NCBI GenBank assembly: GCA_051294375.1
Contig: JBJCIZ010000009.1
Span: 80,184 to 144,183 of the forward strand
Source of the DNA: Paraspadella gotoi
Taxonomy: Eukaryota; Chaetognatha
Direction of reading: 5' to 3'
DNA: 64,000 nt
In this document: positions 54,926-64,000 of the stretch, one piece after another
Numbering within the stretch: the first letter of the stretch is position 1
Layout: each line of letters begins with the position of its first letter
The notes under the pieces: generated by a model
What the model saw: only the letters and a program-made list of their open reading frames with translations
The model's database searches: none
Told to the model about the DNA's origin: nothing
Position numbers and translations under genes: made by a program

Positions 54926-56533
54926 ATGTTCTGTTCCGTTTAACACGTTCAAATTTATCTATATAACGAAAAGATAAATCGTATGAGATGAAGAAAACAG
55001 CAGGAATTCAACTAGGCCAAATCTTTTCCGATTAAACAGATCATGACGAAACGAAATGATTCGAAATTCCACATGAATATCACAATTAATAATAAAAATT
55101 TTTTAATCTTTTAGAGTTTTGATTTAGTTGCCCGTCCTCTTCAGAGGATCTTCGCCCAACGGTGCGAGACCAGCGACCATCGCTCCGCGGTGACCGACCT
55201 CAAAGGTGTTCCGTGCTAAGAATTAGTATCATCCAAAGATTACCATCATCCACCTAAAACTCCATTGCTTCCGCTGCCTCTTTCACCTCATCCATCCATT
55301 CCCATTTCGCATTCAGCCGCGAAATACAAAAATTATACTACGCGACCAAAGAAAAACTTGTCGGCAAGTTTCGTTCCTCTTCCGTCAGCACCCCTTCCTG
55401 CAGTGCTGACTCTCGACGAATCCTCGCCAAATCCCGATTTGTCCAGTGGGTACGGTGAAATCCCTACACGCAGCACGCCCTCTACAAATACGATGCATGC
55501 AGCCAGGCAAGAGAAGGCGTTACCAGAAAACTTTGCGTTCAAACAAACACAATTAAATTTCATCCAAACGTCCTTGTGGGCGAAAATTTTAATTTCATAT
55601 TTCTGTCTTGGCAACAAAATTTTATTATTTACTGTGTTATTTACTTTACTATTGAGGCATTATTTAAATGCAATTCTGTTTATTACAATTTTACATTGAA
55701 AATTCTGGTGCAACCTGTTTAAAGCACAAATTTTAAAGTTTACTACTGACGAGTGTGATTGGAATCAACACGATAATCATAATTTTAACTCTCTTTCTCC
55801 GTACAACATGTACAAAATTTTTTTAAATTTAATTATAATTTTTTCTCTCGCAGAACATGCAAATTTTTATAGTTCATATGAAGTGTGAACTTCTCATGCT
55901 ATTAAAAAGTTTTACTCCTTTCAAAATTTTTTAGCCTAAACTGTCTCTAATGACTGCTGTAGATAAATGAATAAAACAGCATTGATTTATTGATATAATA
56001 ATTAAAAAAGAGTTGGTACTTTTACAGTAAGTGAAAGTGAGAAAAAAGTTGTTAGTGTCGCCATGGTAACAAAAATTTATTTCGCATCTAAATTACATGA
56101 TTCATGTTGAGCTGTTGTTTACGGATCAAAGTTAGACGTCAAATGGCGTCAATAGTGCGAACCACGTCTGATTAAACTAAATAAAATTGCCTCACATTAT
56201 ATTCCGGCCAAAGAGTTGCAATTCAATTACAAACATTTGTGAAATATTCCTCACCTTCTGAATTCGATTGTTATCTCGTGAGCACGTGATTCGTCGTCCT
56301 ATCTTTCATCGGCTTGTGAAAACGCTCAGCATTTGATCTGGTCCAGTAAAGCCAAGAACCGTTAGGAAAAGACTCATTCACGAAGAAACCTTGTAATAGC
56401 TAGATAGATATTTATAAAAATTCCTAACTAGAAGTAGCTAGACGCATTGTTCCTACTGTTCTAATTTTTACTTTTGAGAGTTTTTTTGGGGGACTTTTCT
56501 CTAAATAATATTCGAAGGGTCGAATGGGGGGGA

Positions 56534-57975
56534 TGTGCCCGAAAATCTCCGATAACCTCTCAATTATTGTTGTGAGTTTACATTGTTTCAACGTTTGACA
56601 GTTGGTACCAGCAGAACGGTCAGGTAAATCGGAATGACAGTCATTTGTTTTACGTTGAGGCGACTGGTCCTTACCCGAACAGGATCCTAGCTGGTTCCAA
56701 ACTGCATCTCAGGCGAACATTAAGTGCCGTTATAACAAGTGACATGCCTTGAAAAAAGTTATCTGGCGATTGAAAACCCGACATTGATTCTGGGATCAGT
56801 TCATCCAAAAATATCGCGGAAATTGAACTGCAGGAGCAGCAGAGTAAGTTGGAATAGACGCAGTAGATCGGTAAGGATTTGTGGGGTATGGTCAGATAGC
56901 ACTCTCCTGGCTCTATCCATAACGTTACGTCACTCTGTCAGTCTCTTAGTGCAGTGTAAAGCCCTGACCATTTTTGTTAATGTCTCAACACCTGGAAGCA
57001 CTCTTTTCCTACGATCAATCTCACCCAATACGGAACCATTAACTTTTCAGCGTCAACCTTCGTAACTCGTCGCTCGAAGTTTTCAATATCTTTCATAAAG
57101 TTCATGTACTATCTCATCCTAATCCCTCGTTCATTTAAATTATTCTCGATTCTCAAAGAATTTAATGTAATCCATTTTGTACCTTTATTAGGGATGATGG
57201 CGCGAAGAGTGATAGTCGTCCAGCAGAGAAAAGATGAGATAAGGAAGAACAGTAAAGATTATAATGCCAACAGGTTTTTGGAAAACTCCTGTTGAAAGTA
57301 ATATAAAATTATTTTTTAAAGATTAAAACAATCTTTTAAAACAGACTCTCGTCCGCACAGTGAACAAAACGAAAATGAAGGATTTTCCGTTCGCGACGCT
57401 TTCGTGTACCGACGCACCAAGACTGAGTAATTAATGTTTGTAATAGTAACACAGGTTTTACCACTGTAACTACCCATCACGAAATTTCCGAGATCGCGCG
57501 TGAAAAAGATTAAATTCAAATTAAACATGCAGCGTCAACGTGTTCGTCCTTACTACGGACCGTAGTAGTTATACGGTTAAAAAATAAAATTAAATTCAGG
57601 AAAAACGCGGTTACAAATATAACTGGCTCTCTAACAATTTATATTAAATGCTAAGCTAATTATAATTATAAGCAACAATAAACAACTGTTTAACTCGCTT
57701 AATTAACGTACTAGGTTTCGGCTTCAGATTTTCATAGTAACCAAATATCGTCAAACATATTTTAGAGAGATAAAATATTATTTGGATCGTGAGTTTACGG
57801 AATGCGAAAAAGGAGAGCAGGAGATTCGAGGAGGAGGAGGAGGAGATGAGGAGGAGAAAGCGAGGAGAGGAATTTTGAGACCGGAAACCGATGACGTAAT
57901 AGGAATCAAGAGTGAAACAATGTAATTATCAATAATTTACTAATGGAGAGGTTTTATCGGGGAGATTTCGGCACA
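56534..57975. mobile_element. Inverted-repeat unit with reversed BEL 5' fragment (copy B)
   Basis: Equivalent of 5293-6661. Left and right ends are inverted repeats detectable over about 60 bp (ACCTCTCAATTATTGTTG ... ACATTGTTTCAAC and its reverse complement at 57918-57975). The enclosed minus-strand BEL LTR/leader/gag piece spans about 56580-57600 and is broken by many indels. Confidence 0.6.
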
Positions 57976-58478
57976 TACGTGGCCTTTCACTCCCGCTCTA
58001 ATACAACATTCCTAGCTGCCACAAGACCACTTCCATAGTTCTTACCCAATCGAACCACATCCTTACCCACACATGAATAAACTTCACGAAGTTCAGCTCA
58101 TTTCATTAATGATTGAATAGTTTTTTTTCTATTAAGTGTTGCTTACCAATTTCATTTCCACAATTTTCTACCCAACCCCAGTAGCCCGACTCAATCTTGG
58201 GCCCACGCGGACCCAAAGCCCTCGTCTCGCCCCTTTCCCCTTTCGCGTTCTCGATTCGGGTCGATGGGGCGAACTTTCTCTTTTTTTGAAGAGGGGGGGT
58301 GTAGGGGGGGAAGGGGGGGGCCGTTGAAGAGGGCGTGGATGGACCTGGGGTGAGGAAGAGGGGGGTCAACACCCCCCCCTCGCCAAAAAAGCGGTTTTTT
58401 TTTCTGACTTTTTTTGCGTCATTAATCAAAACACCCATGACGGGACAGAGGCGAATCAAAGTTCTAGCAATTGAAGAG

Positions 58479-58532
<54 letters not shown>

Positions 58533-59988
58533 ACGGAAATAAAGAAAGTAGACTGGAAAAAATAACTCATTGTCTACTTAATTATTAGTTGAAAGAATTT
58601 TTTACAACTTCATTATAAAGAAGCCAATTTTACTAAAAGCAAAAATGTATGAGCCTCATCAGTTTTGAAAAATAAGATATACCAATAATACGGTACCAAA
58701 AAGCATAATTGCAATTGATATGAAACGAACAAGCCACCCGTGAAAAAAAGATTATTTGTTGTTTTTTTATTGTTTTTTGGTCTGGAAACAAAAACAAATT
58801 GTTTTTCGATTATATTCTCGCCAGTCGACAGACAGAAAGACCAAAAGATTCATTTGTTTAAATTTCATTCACTCTACCGCGGGTTTTTTTTTTCATTCTT
58901 CTCCAGAGATGAGGACAGACTTAAAATAAAAACAAATGAACACCATAGGTGAATTCTGCGCAAAGAATTAATAAAACTCTTTTTAGTTTCGTTAGCGGGC
59001 TTTGGCTTAAGAAAAACTCAATGGGAAGCGAAAATTTCGGTGGATTATTAAACCGATTAAAAAAAAATTCAAAAAAAAATTTTAAAATAAAAATAAAACA
59101 AAAAAAAAAAATAGAAAAAAAATATTGAAGGCCTTGGACAATGCGTTGATCCCAGGGAAAAAGAAAAAATTCCTTTTTAATTTTCTCTCATTTTAAATCC
59201 TTTTTTTGGGCGGGGGCGTTATTTCTGAGGAAAATTATGTTTAAATATTCTCGTTTAATTTTTATTTATGATTTTTGTTTGATTTTAAAATTCAAGTTTT
59301 AGACTTGATTAATATGTAAAGGAAAAGGGAATTTTTAAACACCATCATTGTTACACAAAATACCCATTTTTAAATATACAATTATACAATTTATAAAGCA
59401 CTCCTTCAATATTTTTTATTAAACTTAATGAAACAGATTGAATTTTAAACTTACATTAGGCGACACAGGCCTTCTTGAGATTTTATTAAAAAACCCACCT
59501 TTGAATATTTTTTTAGCGCAAACTTGTTTTCTACTTTTTCACGAAAAAATTTCGATTTTCAAAGAATTCAATTTAATTTTCCGCCAAATTTAGCTATTTA
59601 TCCCGAGGAAAAAATTTCCCGAGCTTTTTTTTTTTTTTTGGAAATCTCGCGGGGAACCGAGACGGCTGTTCGTTGTCATGGAACCGCTGGCGAATCTTGA
59701 AGGTCGCATCTCAACCGACCCCGACAACAACAACGACGACAAGATCGAAATGAAAAGTCTCTCCTTCGGGAACAACAAACAACAACAACAACAACGACGA
59801 CAATATTCGCGCGGGAACCGACAATTCCCTCGAGACCGACAAGTTAGACTTAAGCTGAGCCCAAAATCCCAACGCGTCGGCCTTAAAACTCTTTGTCCGG
59901 CGACTCTGCAGTGGGGATGCGATTCAGTCTTGTCGGGTAACGGGGAATCTTGTCGGGCGTCGCGTCATTGGAGAAGGGGGAGAGAGAG

Positions 59989-60031
<43 letters not shown>

Positions 60032-60934
60032 AAAGAAGAGAGAAAGAAAGAAGAAGAAAGAAAAGAGAAGAAAGATAAGAAAGAAAGATAAGACGAAAGG
60101 AAAGAAAGAAAGAAAGAGACAGAAAGAAAGACAAGAAAGAAAGAAAGGCCCGAGAGAGAAGAGAAGAGAGATGAGAGGAGAGATGAGAGAGAGAGAAAGA
60201 GGAGAGAGAGAGATTTCTATATCCAAGCTTAGGGCGGCGCACGCTTATATGGCAAATCAGGACGACGACGACGACGACGAAATTATGATTCCCATGTCGG
60301 GACGCGTTCGGTTCGTTCGCTTTCTATCGATCCCTGAAGCAGAAAGTCTTAAAGAATCGGGATAAGAAGCGAACGAGAGCTAATGGAAGCGAACAGACCG
60401 CGAACAGAAAAGTACAGGTAAGAACAGACGTGAATAAAAAGCAAATAGAAACTAACAGGAGTGAACGCCGAGCTGAATAGAGGGAGACAAGATCGAACAG
60501 AGAGGAACAGAGCGATAGGCGAGCCAAATTTGATATCCTTAATTACGAGTGGGCGATGACTATTTCAGGAAAGGAAAGGAAGGAAAGGGAGAGGAAGGAA
60601 GAAGGAAGGATGGAAGAGGAAGAGGCAGGCAGGAAGGGAACGAGGGGGGGGATAAGAAGAAATCAATCTCTTGGAAATTCACAATTTCTGATATTCGACT
60701 ATATATTATAAAAAATTTTTTTTTTTTGTGGTTTTCCGCACAAAATGTTTCGTCTGACTGAGTCGACCATAAGTAGCAGGCGGACAGGCAGAGACGTCGT
60801 AGGGAGAAACGTGTCGTCTTTTATCAGGCTCTGTCTTTAACAGGCGGACAATCCCTTCGCAGGGCGTCGCGTTTGCGTTTAGGTTTATGACGACGGACGA
60901 CGAGATGACGATGGCGACGACGGACCGACGACGA

Positions 60935-61095
60935 AGAAGAAGGAAGAAGAAGAAGAAGAAGAAGAAGAAGAAGAATGAAGAAGAAAGAGAAGAAGAAGAA
61001 GAGACGACGACGACGACGACGAGACGACGACGACGAGACGACGACGACTTACCGACGGACGACGACGACGACGACGACGACGACGACTACGACGA
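60935..61095 (+). repeat. GAA/GAC trinucleotide arrays
   Basis: An AAG/GAA run followed by (GAC)n broken by GAG. The A counterpart (9515-9613) is shorter, so the array length differs between copies. Confidence 0.9.
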
Positions 61096-61820
61096 CGAGG
61101 AATCCTCTGAAAATGACTGAATAAACTTTTTATGGAGACGCCATAAAAAATTGGAGGGAAAATACCGACTTTTTTTGCAGTCTACATTTGTCAATGTATT
61201 TTAGTACGTAGCCATTAAAAAGTGTAAAACGACTATATAGTAATATTTAGATTAAATACGATATAAATCAACTAGTATGCAAAGGTAAATGTAATGTAAT
61301 AAGTTTAGCTAAATGTAAGCGTTTTATTCGAATGCACCAAAGTTGAATTCACTTTATTAGTATATACATTTTTTCTTTATTTACAGGACGTTTCCGGCTC
61401 TTTCGAGGAAAGAGAAAATTTAGTACACTTATTAAAAAGTTGTAATGAAATACAATCAATTAAAAAGGATGTCACCATTTGAGAACAGGACCTTCTCCAA
61501 GTGTCGCATTTTGAAAGCTGGTCGGTTTCTATCACTATTTTTATTGTTCAGGAAAAGTTTGACAGTTCCAGAGAGGCATGCGTGGGACGTTCTGCTTCTC
61601 CTGCCTCCATTTTTCATTAACAGGAGATTGCAGTCAGAAAAGCTGCGCGCGCCAAAAGTCTGAAGTATTATCCTTCATTCTTGATTTTCGTTTAAAATCT
61701 CCCTAATTTTGTAAGGAAGCGGCGCGAAGAATTTTGAATGTTATTGTAAAAATGCTGTTCAGCGACGTTTTTATATCGGATCAAACATAAAATTAGCATA
61801 GATTCCATAAATGATCTATT

Positions 61821-62057
61821 GAAGAGACATAATTATTGTTATGAGTTAGTGACAGAACGTTCAATATAAGCATCCTTGAGCTTCGGATCAGGCTGTAAAC
61901 ACCATGGTTACAGGCGGGTTTTAAGCGCCCCGTCCCTCTTAACTGCCTAGGACGACCAACCGGGCTAGAAAGCCCGGACCTTGGGTGGGAGGCGAAATGA
62001 CTGCCTACCGCACCAATGACCGCTGATGAACGGGTTGGTGGATTTTAGTCCACCATA
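61821..62057 (-). mobile_element. tRNA-derived SINE, longer copy
   Basis: Inserted in copy B only. The 5-bp duplication CTATT flanks it (61816-61820 and 62058-62062), and copies A (13165) and C (18200) show the empty site. On the minus strand it begins TATGGTGGACTAAAATCCACC (a 6-bp stem hairpin), has an A-box-like TTGGTGCGGTAGGC and a B-box region, and ends ...ATAATTATGTCTCTTC. The body is AAAGG..AAGCGCCCCGTCC..CTGTAAC type and shared with the 28056 copy. Confidence 0.85.
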
Positions 62058-62239
62058 CTATTTTTTTTTCTTTTATTCATAAACCGTTCTTTGTGACCGT
62101 AAGCACTTTGAGGTTAGGTCCCATTTTTGAGTTGGAACTCCCTGTAAAATACATGACTTGGCGTAATACTCTGGAATTTCAAAAAACTTTTATCTTTCGC
62201 TGAGAATATTCTTTTTGTTTAGAGCATTAGCTTGAATGA

Positions 62240-62242
<3 letters not shown>

Positions 62243-62321
<79 letters not shown>
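62243..62321 (+). repeat. (CT)n microsatellite
   Basis: About 39 CT units. The A counterpart (13341-13370) has about 14 and the C counterpart is an interrupted GA run. Confidence 0.95.
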
Positions 62322-62325
<4 letters not shown>

Positions 62326-62424
62326 GCGAAAAAGGTCGCAGTCATGAATCTCCGCTGTTGTTACGCGTCCTCGTCGGTCGTCGTCGTCGTCAGTCGTTCG
62401 TCGTCGTCGTCGTTGTTGTTCTCG

Positions 62425-62705
62425 TGACGTCGCCATGACTCATGGGCCGTAAATTCTGGCGTGACGAGCGTCACCGACTGGCCGCCGCCAACGCCGGTGT
62501 GGCTGCCACACTCCCGCGCCGGAAGATGCGATTTTTTTTCTCTGCGCGATTCGTCAAAAAGAGAGGAAAAGAGACTCCGGAAACGAGAAAGGACGCCGGT
62601 TTGGAAAAAAGAGCAGCCGGGGCGAGAAAAGGACGCCGCATTTTTTAAGAGTTGCGCCTGGGCTGTGTTCAAGGAAAAGGACGACGCTCGTGGTTTTAAA
62701 GGCTA
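62425..62705 (+). promoter_or_regulatory. GC-rich palindromic module (copy B)
   Basis: Keeps the ATGACTCAT core and GTGACG sites of 13446-13735, but small indels break the outer palindrome and split the CRE (GTGACGAGCGTCAC). The function is inferred only from conservation among copies. Confidence 0.35.
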
Positions 62706-62830
62706 TTCTAAACTCTTGGAGATGTAAAAAAGTAAAACTTTTATTTATTTAATTATTTATTTATTTATAAATTTATATATTTATATATTTATTTATTTAT
62801 TATTTTATTTATTTATTTATTTATAATATT

Positions 62831-62861
<31 letters not shown>

Positions 62862-64000
62862 TTTGTTATTTATTATTTGTTTGTTACTTAATTTTTTTGT
62901 CATTATGATTTCTCGATTCCATCTAAAATTTAATTTATTTATTTTATTTATTTATTTGTTTTGTTACTTAATTTTTTGTCCATTATGATTTCTCGATTCC
63001 AATCTAAAATTCGCGACTTCCATCATCAAATCAATTTCTCTCTTCTTTTTTCCCGACTTCGTTATTCTCTCCAAATTCTAATCTCTTCATATTCTAGTTA
63101 ATCCTTCCTTCATTTATCTTCCTAATAGTTTTTCTTTTCCTTTTTTTCCCTAAATTTTATGATTTGATTTGACTACTTCTTTTTTTTTCTTTTTCATACA
63201 ATATTTTTTTTCTCCCTTCTTTCTTCATAATCATGTATATATTTAATTTTTAATGTGAAAATTTTAAATTTACTTTACTATTGTGTAATTCATATTATTG
63301 AATATATATAACTTATATAAATATATATAACTTTATCTTAAACCACTGTACTCTTTGAAGCATTATAAAGCAAAATACTTTATATACAAATTCCAACTTC
63401 CATTTCACAAAATTCACCCTCACAAAAATAATCACCCAACCAACCGACTCGGAATCACCCAACGCTTCACTCCAGAATCCACCAGCCCATGGAGAATTCG
63501 TGTCACCGCGTCACAGATTTTTCGGCGCAAAAAAAAAAACAACAACCAGAAACGTCAACTGAAAATTAAGGGGAATTGGAAAAGCGAGATAGAGAGAGAG
63601 AGATCGATGAGAGAGAGAGAGGAGAGATGAGATGAGAGGAGAGAGGAGAGAGAGATGAGGGAGAGAGAGAGAGAGAGAGACGCATACTCAAGGAGATCGA
63701 AGAAATTTAATATAAACGCTGTTTGTTGGATTTACATAAATAATTCAAAGGAAAGACTGAAAATGATGTCTTAATGAAAATAACATGAAAATCTGTTGTA
63801 AAATAAAAAAAATTTTTTTTTTTAAATAACGAAAGATGACGATGACGACGACGACGACGACGGACGACGACAAAAACAATCACAACTTAAAAAAATAACA
63901 AAAACAAAAACAATCAGTGGGTAAATCAGTTTGCAACAATACATTTAAGGCCAACGACACATCATGCGTTTTATGCGTCTCGATGTTAATATCTTATAAT

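Larger units (their letters stand above)
54750..64000 (+). repeat. Large repeat block, copy B (indel rich, runs off window)
   Basis: Collinear with copy A from 3548 onward, ending at the tail equivalent to 15420. Compared with A it has a 1-nt insertion or deletion every few tens of bases, scattered in unique sequence as well as homopolymers, as expected of unpolished long reads. It reads through the A gaps. It has its own SINE (61821-62057) and lacks A's T-rich and R2 insertions. Landmarks: minisatellite 54806-54925, inverted-repeat unit 56534-57975, (GA)n 58485-58530, GA/GAA block 59980-60210, GAC/GAA arrays 60935-61095, GC-rich module 62425-62705, (TTTA)n 62755-62960. Open frames here are not reliable. 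Confidence 0.87.

Noticed and set aside
55265-55699. A 144-codon frame with a hydrophobic end in copy B
   Set aside because: The aligned region of copy A (about 4050-4425) breaks into different frames. With indels this dense, neither can be trusted as coding.

Overview
The window looks like draft nuclear DNA from an invertebrate animal. The genes are split by short spliceosomal introns and encode animal-type proteins: UBALD, an ACAP-type ArfGAP, a tandem-RRM RNA-binding protein, an EF-hand secretory protein, and what looks like the first exon of a RYK/Derailed receptor. A BEL/Pao LTR retrotransposon, a tRNA-derived SINE and abundant (GA)n, (TTTA)n, (TAA)n and poly-T tracts fit a repeat-rich genome. 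I cannot name the species. There are nine N gaps, and stretches with many 1-nt indels show that part of the sequence is poorly polished.

Layout. 1-3.5 kb: an unrecognised, probably minus-strand, multi-exon gene and a second coiled-coil exon. 3.5-15.4 kb: copy A of a large repeat block. Inside it are an inverted-repeat unit carrying a reversed BEL LTR/gag piece and a 2.6-kb T-rich insertion. 17.3-19.2 kb: an inverted partial copy C of the same block. 20.6-23.0 kb: one intronless 805-aa multi-pass membrane protein that resembles XK-related proteins. 23-27 kb: noncoding, with tandem and low-complexity repeats. 27.7-28.8 kb (-): EF-hand gene with a SINE in an intron. 30.2-30.4 kb (-): orphan RYK-like signal/WIF exon. 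32.8-34.2 kb (+): complete six-exon UBALD gene. 36.4-38.3 kb (-): complete six-exon tandem-RRM gene. 40.3-44.3 kb (-): 3' two thirds of an ACAP gene. 44.7-52.6 kb (+): BEL/Pao element with gag and pol in one frame separated by a TGA. 52.8-54.7 kb (+): spliced open frames of unknown origin. 54.75-64.0 kb: copy B of the large repeat block, running off the window end.

How the parts relate. The host genes have unrelated housekeeping or signalling roles and do not form a pathway. The mobile layer is more connected. The BEL element lies where the upstream exons of ACAP should be. Reversed 5' BEL fragments sit inside inverted-repeat units in both large block copies. SINE and other short-repeat insertions differ between block copies and so order their history. 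The most notable observations are the gag-TGA-pol arrangement, the inverted-repeat units carrying BEL 5' ends, the A/B/C block with conserved bZIP-type palindromes, and a 42-bp minisatellite in ACAP whose unit resembles the adjoining 5' splice site.
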